Shown here one piece after another: positions 20,873-29,886 of a DNA stretch of 64,000 bases. How positions within the stretch are numbered: position 1 is the first letter of the stretch; the number at the start of each line of letters is the position of its first letter. Origin of the DNA: Semisulcospira habei (taxonomy: Eukaryota > Mollusca > Gastropoda > Semisulcospiridae); contig BTPG01000004.1 of assembly GCA_036245525.1 (NCBI GenBank), positions 53,027,960 to 53,091,959 on the forward strand. Direction: 5' to 3'. The notes beneath the pieces are model-generated. The model saw nothing but the letters and a program-made list of their open reading frames with translations, was not told the DNA's origin and searched no databases. A program made the position numbers and the translations under genes.

Positions 20873-22156
20873 TTAATATATGTGTCCACTCAGTCTGCTT
20901 TCTGCAATATTGAGTTGTGCGTCATAAATTAGATACAAATATATGTTTATGGCTGCAGCAGTTTCAACCTTCTTTTGTATCTGAATTGTTATTCCATCAC
21001 TACCATTCTCAACAGTTCGTCCTGACCCATGAAGATAGTCATCATCTGTACTACGAAGGTCTAACCACAGTGCATACTTGTTTGTCAGGTATTGACCAAT
21101 CCTAACATCATACAGATGTAGATCTTTGCACGCAATGTTTGCAGGTTTATCTCTAATCCTTCCACCCGCAAAATACTTTGTGATCTCATCGTAGTGTTGA
21201 TAAGGCAGCATTCCTGAAGCGTACACTTGATTAGGGCGGCCTTCGATTGTGCAGGACAAATGTGTAATCTTAGGATTGTAGAATTTTTCTGAATCCCGTT
21301 TATATGGATCTGCTGGTTCAACAAACAACATAAGAATACCTTTCAATGACCTGGCAGGTGTGTTCAAGTTTATGTTCCACATTGGGTCGCTCTTGTCTTT
21401 TTGCATTAAACTGTGTCTAATCACCCTGTCATAATAAATTGGAAGTCTTGACTGGTACTGATTTTGAATGAGTCTGGCTAGTTCAGTATGTGTGACAATT
21501 TCGTATTCCAAGGAAATGTTAGAGATCTTGTATGTTGCATCTGTGGCAGATGATTTTATAACTTTGGAGTAGTCATTGAAAGTTAGTTCAAAGCTCAGAC
21601 GGTCATTCAGTGCCCCTTGATAATAAGACAAATGAGCTGTTAGGATTTCAAACTCAAGTGGAATGTAGAATCTGGATCCATATGTTTCGGCCATTATAAC
21701 ATCCATGGCTGTATTAGTTACTTTATCTCCGGCGTCGATTCGAAGTTTACCAACATTATCTGGCTGTATGCCTTGGTAAATACGGTCTTCTCGTTCTTCT
21801 TTTGTTAGCCAAAGGTCTTTGTAACAGTAGAATACATCTGAGTCATCAAGACTAAACACTTCCTGTCCTTCAAGTTTTACTTTAATAGTTCTAACAATTG
21901 CTCTGCCAAGATTGTCAACCAGTGTTCTGTTTGCATCTGATTCTGATGAAAGTTCAATATTAAATGCTAGGCGTGCAGTGCCAGGAACAATAACGTCACT
22001 GGGACCTAGGTTTGGAAACTTGACTGTAAGTGTTTGGTTCTGGTCTATGGTACTTGGATTGTTTGTGATGACGATTGATTGTCTTATGCCCTTAACACCC
22101 AGAGGCTCACGTAGTTTTCTGTATGGGTCTAACTTTGATCCGTAAGACTGTGTCAT
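20873..22156 (-). CDS. MCP: Polinton major capsid protein (double jelly roll)
   Basis: 427 aa from the ATG at 22156 (AATAAAAATG). Beta-rich throughout, with segments recognisable as the conserved Polinton hexon family (SYGSKLDPYRKLREPLGV near the start; FNDYSKVI and KYALWLDLRSTDDD later). Size fits a double-jelly-roll hexon. Three copies would form a capsomer on the particle facet. The frame is intact. It is followed at once by the packaging ATPase on the same strand, the usual morphogenesis pairing. The family call rests on recalled similarity and gene context; a structure prediction would confirm the two barrels. Confidence 0.85.
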   Translation of the reverse strand: MTQSYGSKLDPYRKLREPLGVKGIRQSIVITNNPSTIDQNQTLTVKFPNLGPSDVIVPGTARLAFNIELSSESDANRTLVDNLGRAIVRTIKVKLEGQEVFSLDDSDVFYCYKDLWLTKEEREDRIYQGIQPDNVGKLRIDAGDKVTNTAMDVIMAETYGSRFYIPLEFEILTAHLSYYQGALNDRLSFELTFNDYSKVIKSSATDATYKISNISLEYEIVTHTELARLIQNQYQSRLPIYYDRVIRHSLMQKDKSDPMWNINLNTPARSLKGILMLFVEPADPYKRDSEKFYNPKITHLSCTIEGRPNQVYASGMLPYQHYDEITKYFAGGRIRDKPANIACKDLHLYDVRIGQYLTNKYALWLDLRSTDDDYLHGSGRTVENGSDGITIQIQKKVETAAAINIYLYLIYDAQLNIAESRLSGHIY

Positions 22157-22196
22157 TTTTATTATGCACAATAAAAAATAATAAATTAATAAAACA

Positions 22197-23405
22197 ATGG
22201 CAGCGGGAGGATTTAATCATGAAGATTTTAAAATGGATGACATAAATGTCTCTGATAATAGTGTAACAGATATGTCGAGTAATACTTCTTTTTTACAACA
22301 AGAACTTTTACAAAGTAAAGTTAACTCGTTTTATGATAGTGTTAATGAGCGTCCATATCAAATAGATCCTAATCAGTTTGAATATGAAAAAGGACATTTA
22401 TATTTAAAAACTATTGACAAAGGAAAAATACAATTGACTAACAAAAAAGACCCTACTAAGTTTAGAGTTTTAGGTACAATCAAAAAAGAAGGTGGTGTTG
22501 GTGCCTTGCGTCAACTTGGTGTTGGTGATAAAAGGTTGCCACCTCGAGTTGTTAGTGCTCTTCATGATGCGCAAACAAGGTTGCCAACAGGACAAGAAAT
22601 TGATGTGGCACCAGTAACAAGCCTACCAGAAATAGCAAACACAGTAATACAAGAAACATCATTTACAGAAGGACAAATAAATGAGGAATTAAAAACAATT
22701 GGTGACTCTCCTTTGACAAAGAGGGAGTTAGCTGCGTTGGATAAAACACTGCAGACAATAAGAGGTGAGCTTTTGAATAATGTAGCTAAACTGGGTGAAC
22801 TTGATAATCATATTGAAAAAGAAAAAGAGAAACTGGCTACTGCAGACAATGGGAATTATGACATTGAAATAAAAGAAAGAATACAACACAGATTAAAAGA
22901 TTTGTATACAGAAAGATCAGCGCGACTAGAAGTGATTGAAAATGGAAAAGAAAAACTGAAAACACAGGTCAACAGGATTAGAGAAACTATTCAGAAAATA
23001 CTTAATGAGGATACAACTTTGACTGAGAGATTAAAAACACTTTTCAGAGAGCAGGGTATCACTATTGCAAGTTTAATTACTGCTCTTGGATTTATTATTA
23101 GTACTGTAGTGTTAGCTGTAACAGGTGGTGGTAGTAGTCCAGCACCTCCAGCTCCTCCAACTCCATCAGACCCAAAAGATTTACAGACGTGGGTAAAAAA
23201 ACAGTTGTCTCACATATCAGACTTGCTTAAAAAATTAGCTGTAAAAGCAGCAGATGCTTTACCAGGTATTATAGGTAGTGTTGTCAGTTGGCTTATTAGT
23301 ACTACAGCAAAGGTAGTAGGGTTTATGGCAGAGCATGTATGGATATTTTTGGTAACAGTAGGAGGGTTAATTATAGGATACTTAATGAAACAGGTAAAGA
23401 AGTAA
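22197..23405 (+). CDS. Polinton coiled-coil membrane protein, 402 aa
   Basis: ATG at 22197, divergent from the capsid gene with only 40 bases between the two starts, so a shared two-way promoter is likely. The N-terminal half is polar. A long coiled coil spans about 175-285 (heptad-rich KLGELDNHIEKEKEKL...). The conserved block TTLTERLKTLFREQGITI precedes a membrane segment (ASLITALGFIISTVVLAVTG, about 300-318). A Pro-rich hinge and a second C-terminal membrane segment (WIFLVTVGGLIIGYLM) follow. Homologous proteins with this FREQGITI block recur in invertebrate Polintons. Function is unknown; an inner-membrane or penetration role is inference. The last 24 bases overlap the convergent gene. 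Confidence 0.8.
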   Translation: MAAGGFNHEDFKMDDINVSDNSVTDMSSNTSFLQQELLQSKVNSFYDSVNERPYQIDPNQFEYEKGHLYLKTIDKGKIQLTNKKDPTKFRVLGTIKKEGGVGALRQLGVGDKRLPPRVVSALHDAQTRLPTGQEIDVAPVTSLPEIANTVIQETSFTEGQINEELKTIGDSPLTKRELAALDKTLQTIRGELLNNVAKLGELDNHIEKEKEKLATADNGNYDIEIKERIQHRLKDLYTERSARLEVIENGKEKLKTQVNRIRETIQKILNEDTTLTERLKTLFREQGITIASLITALGFIISTVVLAVTGGGSSPAPPAPPTPSDPKDLQTWVKKQLSHISDLLKKLAVKAADALPGIIGSVVSWLISTTAKVVGFMAEHVWIFLVTVGGLIIGYLMKQVKK

Positions 23406-24674
23406 TATTCCTAATCCAGTAAGGCCTATTACCAATGCAGTTCTCTCTGACTCATGTGTGTTTTCTTGGTCTGTTACTGACTGTACTGGTGCTGGTTCAG
23501 GTGTCTGTGCCGATGCTTGGGCTGTTATTGACATTACTGGTTTTACTATCTGTTCAGGTGGTGGTGTTGATATTTGTGTTACTGGTGGTGTTACTGGTTG
23601 TATGTGAGAGGTTGTTGGACTCAAGTTTACAGATTGATTAAGTCCTAATTTCTGATTACTCCCTGCAACAACTATTTCATTATTATAATTTGTTATTACT
23701 CCAATTTGTAGTTGAAGATCAGAAGGCAACATGTATAACCCAATGCCTACTACAAAGTCAACTTTTGATCTGGCATATCTGAGAACGTTTTGGTAACGTT
23801 GTATGCTAGATGGAAGATCAACAACTGAGTTAATAGAATCTTCTAAATTTGCTAAAAACTGTTTTTGTGCTTCAAATTTACCACTTCCATTCAAAATGTT
23901 TGATTTTGTTAGTGATTGTGCTCCTAGTAAACACCAGACATATGTTCTGATAGACTCATTGACGCGCTCGACTCCTGCTTGAGTAAACCCGTCAGATTTA
24001 TCTAAAATAAATGTGGTCCATGTGTTTGACTGTTTCTGTTCTATTGATCCTAACCAGACTTGTGATTTTGATGAGAATGAAGTGTAACCAGGGTAGTAAT
24101 CTTGTGGGTATTGTCTGTGACTCATAGCATAATACAATGTTCCCATACCATTGTGATCATCAAGTTTTTGTGTAAAGTCATACTTTGTACTGATGTTAAA
24201 TTCATTACAGATCCGTTCAAATGCTTTCAAATCCATGGGATTGTTAAACTGATTAAAACTGGATTCAGTTGGTAATGGTGTATGCAGTTCTGACAGTATT
24301 CTTCTAAGCTGGTAATAAACATGGAAATGATACACAGACTTAATCAGTTTGTTTGAGTGATTCAAATGGTCTGTAAATGAAACACCACAGCCTGTAGTAG
24401 AACACAGTATGGCAAAGTTAAGTTGGTTTTGAAACATCTGTAGTGGGCTTGAAGACCACTTTCTTGCTGTAGCATCGTCTGTTATTGGAGGGTTTAGGTA
24501 ATGATCAAAAGGGTTGGGTACTTTGACTTGAAATAAATCTTGTTCGCTTACAGCTATGTCGAGTTGATTTAACTGAATTATTTTCTGTTCATAAGTAGGT
24601 GCAACATTATATTTGGCATTCACATTGAATTGAAATGCGTTTGTAGTGGTAATGGTTGGTGATTTAAATTCCAT
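23382..24674 (-). CDS. Polinton structural-type protein with C-terminal anchor, 430 aa
   Basis: ATG at 24674 after a purine-rich AAAAAAAAAGG leader. The first 320 residues form a compact domain with blocks WCLLGAQSLTKSNILNGSGK and YARSKVDFVVGIGLYMLPSD. A Pro/Thr/Gln-rich stalk (about 340-405) leads to a C-terminal membrane anchor (TALVIGLTGLGILLLYLFH). The layout resembles a membrane-anchored virion protein. Similar proteins accompany Polinton capsid genes in invertebrates, by recollection. Convergent overlap of 24 bases with the coiled-coil gene; its start faces the start of the jelly-roll gene with 25 bases between. Exact role unknown. Confidence 0.78.
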   Translation of the reverse strand: MEFKSPTITTTNAFQFNVNAKYNVAPTYEQKIIQLNQLDIAVSEQDLFQVKVPNPFDHYLNPPITDDATARKWSSSPLQMFQNQLNFAILCSTTGCGVSFTDHLNHSNKLIKSVYHFHVYYQLRRILSELHTPLPTESSFNQFNNPMDLKAFERICNEFNISTKYDFTQKLDDHNGMGTLYYAMSHRQYPQDYYPGYTSFSSKSQVWLGSIEQKQSNTWTTFILDKSDGFTQAGVERVNESIRTYVWCLLGAQSLTKSNILNGSGKFEAQKQFLANLEDSINSVVDLPSSIQRYQNVLRYARSKVDFVVGIGLYMLPSDLQLQIGVITNYNNEIVVAGSNQKLGLNQSVNLSPTTSHIQPVTPPVTQISTPPPEQIVKPVMSITAQASAQTPEPAPVQSVTDQENTHESERTALVIGLTGLGILLLYLFH

Positions 24675-24699
24675 CCTTTTTTTTTATGTGATAATAAAA

Positions 24700-25440
24700 A
24701 TGTTTATAACCTTAACAATTCTTGACACGAGCAAACCAGTGTGGCTAACTAATGGAATCGATAATCGAGATGGTAACAAGGCTGTGGCTATCCATGAAAT
24801 GTTTTATACAGTAAAGTGGTTTAATGTAACGGATAATACAAGTTTTTATATAAGTTATCTTAATGCTGGTAATAGTGGCTTGGACACTAATACACACTTT
24901 ATACCATCTGGGTATTATGACTTTTGTACTTTAGCTACATGATTTCAAAATAATTTAAAAATTAAAGCAACTTTAAATCAGGCTAACTTGTTTGTTGAAT
25001 TAGAAATTCCTACAGGCACTATACCTTTATTTTCAACTGAACTTGCATATTTACTTGGTTTAATAGACAGAAATACAATGCCTGTAAATTGGGTAATGGG
25101 TTTTACAGATAATGGTACTAGTGGATGGTATTATACACCAGATGTAACTAAAATAACTGGAACATATCCTGTTCATTTGTCAGTACACACATTTCTAAAT
25201 GTTCATTTGAAAGAACTAAACACGACTGAAAATGTACACAATGGAAAACCATCAACTTTGTTGAGATGCTTACCAACTGGAACTGCACCCTATTGTGAAA
25301 TTGTGGTTGTTAGATTTCCTAATTTACAGTTTAAGAAATTAGGTTCTAGTTTCTTTGAGTCACTGAGTATATCTGTAACTAATCAGAATGGTAAACCAGT
25401 TGTGATGCATGATTTTAGTGTTGTGTTAGAAATTAAATAA
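24700..25440 (+). pseudogene. Polinton minor capsid (penton-like jelly roll) gene with one in-frame TGA
   Basis: ATG at 24700 (AATAAAAATG). About 80 codons are followed by TGA at 24940-24942; the same frame then stays open to TAA at 25440. The two parts are one gene of about 246 codons with a single stop. The beta-rich sequence ends in a block (SLSISVTNQNGKPV... near the C-terminus) typical of a small single-jelly-roll protein family carried by Polintons, probably the vertex capsomer. Sense readthrough, a real nonsense mutation and a base-calling error are all possible. If the stop is real, this copy cannot make its own full particle vertex protein. The penton role is inferred from fold type and context. 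Confidence 0.7.
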
Positions 25441-25462
25441 TTTTATTTTTGTTTATAAAAAA

Positions 25463-26347
25463 ATGAGTGGTCTTGGTCCAAAGCCGAGAATCATACCAGT
25501 TGCATGTCCAGTAACAGAGTTGAAAGATTTGGCAGACGTACAGGATTTTGAGAAGGAAGGGGAAATTGGAGAAATATATGGTTTTGAACTTGATTCCTAT
25601 GGCATGTACAAGAGAAAAGTAATTGTTGACATGAAAGATGGTGAAAAACAGATTCCTAAACTTGGTCAGCTGCGTGATGTTACTGTGCCTGTTGCGCCTA
25701 ATCTTGTAAATAATGTGCCCTACAACTTAATACATGTGGGTACTAAATGGGTTGTTTCACCTGTACCGGCACCACCACCCACAATTGACTGGGACATAAA
25801 GATTGAATTTATTAGTCCTTATGTATACACTGATGATGAAGGCGCCTTAGTGTTTAGGAAGGTTGTTAATTCTGGGCCGCTTATTGTAAGCCTTGTTCCA
25901 AGTTTTGCCCTAGACAACAATAGCAGAGAAAAACTGAAAGTTGAAAATTATGAGAAACGAAGATATCTTCTTACAACTAGAAAGGGTAGATCAGATACTT
26001 CTGTTGTGTTTATGCCAGCAAGCTTAGTCGTGGCTAGAGAAGCGACAATAGTATTTGAAATTATCATAAAATCTGTTGCTACTGCTAAAGAGGCTCAAAT
26101 TGCACAAGGAATTAAACTTACATGGAATGAAACAGTAACAGAATCATCAAAGGTCTTTATTGCCATTACAAAAAATAATGATGTTATTAATGTTTCAAGC
26201 AGTATTCCCACTGTCAAGGTGGTGGTTGACAAAACAACTTTTGTTCGTCTAACTTACATAAACCTTGAACACATTGATCTTGTTGCATTTTATTATGCCA
26301 GCAAACTGTATAATTTTGAAGAGTTGCAAAATGTAATTGCTGATTAA
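25463..26347 (+). CDS. Polinton hypothetical protein, 294 aa
   Basis: ATG at 25463 in TATAAAAAAATG, 22 bases after the jelly-roll gene. Largely beta-strand character from about residue 60 on, with a Pro-rich PVPAPPPTIDW hinge near 100. No membrane segment and no known domain recognised. Position next to capsid genes suggests a virion component such as a fibre or decoration protein, but this is only context. Confidence 0.72.
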   Translation: MSGLGPKPRIIPVACPVTELKDLADVQDFEKEGEIGEIYGFELDSYGMYKRKVIVDMKDGEKQIPKLGQLRDVTVPVAPNLVNNVPYNLIHVGTKWVVSPVPAPPPTIDWDIKIEFISPYVYTDDEGALVFRKVVNSGPLIVSLVPSFALDNNSREKLKVENYEKRRYLLTTRKGRSDTSVVFMPASLVVAREATIVFEIIIKSVATAKEAQIAQGIKLTWNETVTESSKVFIAITKNNDVINVSSSIPTVKVVVDKTTFVRLTYINLEHIDLVAFYYASKLYNFEELQNVIAD

Positions 26348-26368
26348 AAAAATATTTGTAAATAAAAA

Positions 26369-27055
26369 ATGGTGAACTTGTATCCACAAATACCGACGCT
26401 TGAGCCGACTGAAACAAATGTGATGACTAAAACAACACTTGCGCCTGATCCGCATATGCTAATTGCTTCAGATAAAACATTACAGGCAGATGCATTCAGA
26501 TTAAATAATATTACAGAAGCTTTGAAATATTTGGAAGGAGAAGAGGCTAAGTACTCACGGTGCAAAAGGAGGTATAAGTCAGTATTTAATTCTGTTCAAA
26601 ACACTTCTATGGCTATTGGTGCAGTTTCAGCTTCATGTTCTGTAGGAGGTATAGCTCTGTTCGCCACAGGAATTGGGAGTTTGGCTGGAATAGCAATTGA
26701 GGCTATCAGCGTTGCTACATGTCTAACATGCTTTGGTTTGGAGGCCTTGAACAAGAGGTTTCACACAAAATTAGAAAAACATGAAGCATTGAGTACTTTG
26801 GCGGGTGCAAAGCTGAGTAGTATAAAACTTATTATCAGTAAGGCATTGAATGATAATTTTATTGATGACGAAGAATTTAAGCGGGTCCAGGATGATTTAA
26901 ATAATTACAAGAAACAGAAGTCTGAAATACAAAATAAAATGAGTAGTCAATCTCCCGTAAATATTGAAGAACTGAAAGCTAGTTTTTTAGAGATGGGGAA
27001 AAGGATCGGTGTTCAGGAAACCACAGAAAAACTACACAATCTTTTAAACAAATAA
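26369..27055 (+). CDS. Polinton protein with membrane hairpin and coiled coil, 228 aa
   Basis: ATG at 26369 after AAATAAAA. A polar N-terminus is followed by two adjacent hydrophobic stretches (about 77-118; AIGAVSASCSVGGIALFATG and SLAGIAIEAISVATCLTCFG), then a Lys/Glu-rich helix that can form a coiled coil (about 125-225). The layout suggests insertion into a membrane as a hairpin. Homologues travel with Polintons, by recollection. Function unknown. It is the last gene before the right non-coding region. Confidence 0.75.
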   Translation: MVNLYPQIPTLEPTETNVMTKTTLAPDPHMLIASDKTLQADAFRLNNITEALKYLEGEEAKYSRCKRRYKSVFNSVQNTSMAIGAVSASCSVGGIALFATGIGSLAGIAIEAISVATCLTCFGLEALNKRFHTKLEKHEALSTLAGAKLSSIKLIISKALNDNFIDDEEFKRVQDDLNNYKKQKSEIQNKMSSQSPVNIEELKASFLEMGKRIGVQETTEKLHNLLNK

Positions 27056-28345
27056 AAATCAGATTTGGTAATCGTTTATTAATGTCATACACTTCACAGA
27101 AAAATGACATGTCGCCTAACTATTTAACCCCATCAGCACCACCACCACCTGACTATTACTAAAAAAAAAGTTTTCTTGTTGACCTTGTAACTTGAGAAAT
27201 CTGTCAGAGTGTCTTATTGACTTGCATCAAGAACTTACAAGATCTTATGTTAAGACACTTATAAGAACTTGTTTTAAGTCACTTATAATTACTTACGCCA
27301 ACTAACTTCAAAGGTACTTACAAAGTTACTTGCTGGTTTATAAATTACCTGATTAAGTACTTGTAATTTACTTAGAAACATCTAGACAGTAACATAGACA
27401 GTAACTTGATAATTTTACCCATGACTTGAACACCAGAAAATAATCTAGACTCAGTAACAACATGGGAGAGAATTTGCTCTGTTCAGTATCAGTATAAGAA
27501 ATAATAACAGATTATTTCCCTTTGTTCAGTAAAAGGGAAGGAATCACCACCTGTTCAGTAACAAAATTTTAGATTACTTCCCTTTGTTGAATATAAGTTT
27601 ATACAAGGGAAGTAATTTTGAGAAAATTTTGGTAAGACAAAAAGTTACTTCCCTTGCTTTATTAAATTATGTTTTAATTTTTGACTAAAATATATATATT
27701 TTTTCATAAAAAATAAAAGGTAAGATGTGTCAATAATTATGATAGATAATAGTATAAAGATGTTATTATTTGATTTTTGTTTTAAAATGTGTGATTATTG
27801 TTGTCTTTTAATACAAATATAATTTTTTTGGTATTACTTTTTTGCTTCACTAGCTTAATTTTTTTAGGAGAATGTAGGGTTATATAAATGAAAATGTTTC
27901 TATTCATTGTGGGTCCGTGAGTGGTCCAGTGGCCTAGGAAACAAACAAGGGAGTTATTTGTGCACAAAAACCCGGGTTGTAACTCCCTTGCTTGTTCCAA
28001 ACACCTCTGGGACATCTACACTTTCGTTTCGGGCAGCCGAGTCTTGGTAGATTCCCGTCTGGGGTGGGCGGAACAAACCAAAACCTAGGCCACACCAAAA
28101 GCTTTCACAGGGAAGGCGAATTGTGCACTTGAACCTGGGTTATAGCTGACTCTGTGAGAGCAACTGGAAAAAGACCAGGAGCGGACTTTTACCATTTTTT
28201 TGTTCCAGTGCCATTGACCTCGTGACCTCTGACCTTGACCCATGACCTTGACCCTTGACCTTTGACCGTGACCCATGACTTTGACCTTGACCCATGACCT
28301 TGACCTTTGGCCTTGACCTTGTGGCTGGTGACCTTGACCTGTGAC
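27056..28345. other. Polinton right non-coding region with repeated motifs
   Basis: No long open frame. 27180-27420 holds many ACTTACAA/ACTTATAA-like words. Between 27510 and 27992 there are seven copies of GTTA(C/T)TTCCCTT-like words in alternating orientation. A TGACC array occupies 28207-28350. Such a 1.3-kb block next to a terminus could hold an origin, packaging or enhancer function; none is shown. Confidence 0.6.
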
Positions 28346-28457
28346 CTTTTGATTTTCCAGAAACAACTACAGAGATAAGTTGTTGTTTTTTAGAGTCTAA
28401 GTCTTTGTTCTCTACAGCACAGATATCGCTTAGAAGAAGTAATTCGTCTTGGTTCAT
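28140..28457 (-). other. Chimeric open frame from the right inverted repeat into the TGACC array
   Basis: The right terminal repeat carries the start of the first Polinton gene (ATG at 28457, same first 37 or so codons). Beyond the repeat it continues in frame through the TGACC array, giving a Gly/Ser/Arg/Lys/Gln-rich tail (GQGHGSRSEVTRS-like units) for a total of about 105 codons. It has its own copy of the upstream promoter region, so it could be expressed, but nothing shows that it is. Confidence 0.45.
28207..28350. promoter_or_regulatory. Array of TGACC(T/C) words (AGGTCA-like half sites)
   Basis: More than fifteen TGACC words spaced mostly 6-7 bases apart. The complement AGGTCA is the half site of nuclear receptors. 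This may also be a simple minisatellite without regulatory role. Confidence 0.5.
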
Positions 28458-28823
28458 TTTAAAACGTAATATAATAATTTTGTTTAAAGAAGTCAATGAC
28501 AGCATTAATAATTTAGGTTAGGTGGGGGGTCTGGCTTATGATAATCGCGGGTTGGTAGCTGATCAAAAATCGTTGCTTTGAATGATTTCTGAAGTGGAAC
28601 TAAAATGGCTAGGAGAGATAGATAATATGAGACTTCCAAAATAATAGATTCAATAGAGTCGCATCCGTCATGCTCATCATTTTTTTAAAATTAAAGGGTT
28701 GATTCGGAAATAATGAGGGTGTAATGGGAGGACTAAATTTTGATATTTAAAAATAGCGTAAATTAATGACGGATGCGGCTTTATTGAATGTATTGGTTTG
28801 GAAGTCTCATATTATCTATCTCT
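28346..28823 (-). repeat. Polinton right terminal inverted repeat (478 bp)
   Basis: Mirror of 13443-13920, same length. The internal foldback is also present (28614-28671 against 28766-28823). Directly followed by the second TCCACT. Confidence 0.93.
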
Positions 28824-28828
28824 CCACT
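28823..28828. repeat. Polinton target site duplication, right copy (TCCACT)
   Basis: Matches 13437-13442. The first T overlaps the last base assigned to the terminal repeat. Confidence 0.85.
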
Positions 28829-28913
28829 TGCCCAGGTCCCACATCTTGTTGGCGGAGTGTGCTTTGGGCGCCGGTTTGGTTGGTTCCGCCGGTGGGGTAG
28901 ACTTATCTTTTCT
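28823..28913 (-). CDS. Host gene, last coding exon, 5' part (right of the Polinton)
   Basis: A splice acceptor (ATTATTACTGCGTGCAG on the minus strand) ends at 28914. The exon reads RKDKSTPPAEPTKPAPKAHS... and ends KMWDLGKW plus one base at the target site. Its next bases are those at 13436 downward; removing the element and one TCCACT restores the frame exactly into KSEMEVKK. With the element present, translation would run into the terminal repeat and stop at TAA after three codons. Start phase 0 agrees with the preceding exon. Confidence 0.8.
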
Positions 28914-29021
28914 CTGCACGCAGTAATAATAAAAGCATGAACAAAGAAGAAACGAAGGAGTGAATAGATGAAAACACTAATTCAGTTATACGTCTGCTCG
29001 CAGGCAGGAAATGTGTAAGCT

Positions 29022-29236
29022 TTAACCTACTATTTAGCCCCGACGCCCGACAGCAGGAATGGATTGACCATGATAATTCATGGGTAGTGCCAGATTGGCT
29101 GGCGCCTGAAGGCGCCAAACCAATCTGGCACTACCCTCGAATTATCATGGCCAATCCATCCATTGTAACTGGTACATAGTCGTTAAGTAACGCCTCCAAA
29201 ATTTGAGGAATGCGGCCGTCGGGCTAAATGGGTTAA
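29022..29236. mobile_element. TTAA hairpin MITE, H1-related subfamily C
   Basis: TTAA at both ends; the outer part is ACCTACTATTTAGCCCCGAC against GTCGGGCTAAATGGG. The palindrome GGATTGACCATGATAATTCA... is at about 29060-29155. Lies in host intron 4. Confidence 0.82.
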
Positions 29237-29379
29237 CCTATTCAATGATAAAACAGTTATTTGGGTTTAACGTCGAGCAGGCGACTAAGGCCATCTCACG
29301 GCGGACAACAAGAAACAGACAGAATAGCTTGGCGCTCAAAGGCAGTCAGCACCCTGCACTATCACAGTCGATCAGTAAG

Positions 29380-29576
29380 CAGTATTACCCCCCGCCCCTC
29401 CCCCCCCCCCCCCCCAATGTAGGTTTCAAACTTTCTCCTTCTTCGACTTCAGAGGAGTTTATTTTACCTATGTTTTAGAGAAAATGAAAGATGTTATGCT
29501 GGGAGCGTACAGTGGCTTAAGGTTTAGGTCGTTTGGCATTGGAGCGCGCAGCGTTATTTTCGCAAATATCTAGGTC

Positions 29577-29607
<31 letters not shown>

Positions 29608-29610
29608 CAC
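29380..29610. repeat. Poly-C and poly-A tracts
   Basis: C run at about 29390-29416 and A run at 29578-29607, with short H1 remnants near 29320-29370. The A run plus the following sequence may mark a retroelement. Confidence 0.6.
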
Positions 29611-29639
29611 ACAAAAAAACAAACTTTTCTATACCAGTC

Positions 29640-29886
29640 TTTCAACAAATATCATTCAGTGCCATTTGATTTAGGCGTGTGTGTTTATGTGTGTGTGTGG
29701 AAGATGAGCGTGGCTGTGTATGGTACGCATTGGTTTGTGATATTAGTTGTTTAGTGTGTAGGGCATTGGATTTGTGTGATAGAGTATTAATTATTTTTTT
29801 ATTTGTTGACTGATGTTTGTAATTGTAACGACACCAACTCACATTTCTATGCTTTATGTTCTTAAGGCAAATGGCAATAAAGAGTA
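29640..29886 (+). mobile_element. Probable retroelement 3' end seeding the satellite
   Basis: The stretch ends GGCAAATGGCAATAAAGAG directly followed by TATCTATCT units, the usual form of a LINE or SINE 3' tail. No coding part remains. Confidence 0.4.

Larger units (their letters stand above)
13443..28823. mobile_element. Maverick/Polinton (adintovirus-like) element, nearly complete
   Basis: The element of about 15.4 kb has 478-bp inverted ends (13443-13920, 28346-28823), a 6-bp target duplication and the diagnostic gene set: rve integrase, protein-primed PolB, packaging ATPase, major capsid protein and a probable minor capsid protein. Gene blocks run plus (13809-16320), minus (19732-16307, 20221-19826, 20853-20248, 22156-20873), plus (22197-23405), minus (24674-23382) and plus (24700-27055). 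Genes are packed with few spacer bases, as in a virus. The whole element is A/T-rich against a GC-richer host exon. A single in-frame TGA in one structural gene is the only clear break. No cysteine protease was recognised. The insertion lies in a coding exon of a host gene. Confidence 0.95.

Noticed and set aside
13443..28823. Polinton treated as an intron of the host gene
   Set aside because: Its ends are not GT/AG, and the host frame would stop three codons inside the terminal repeat.
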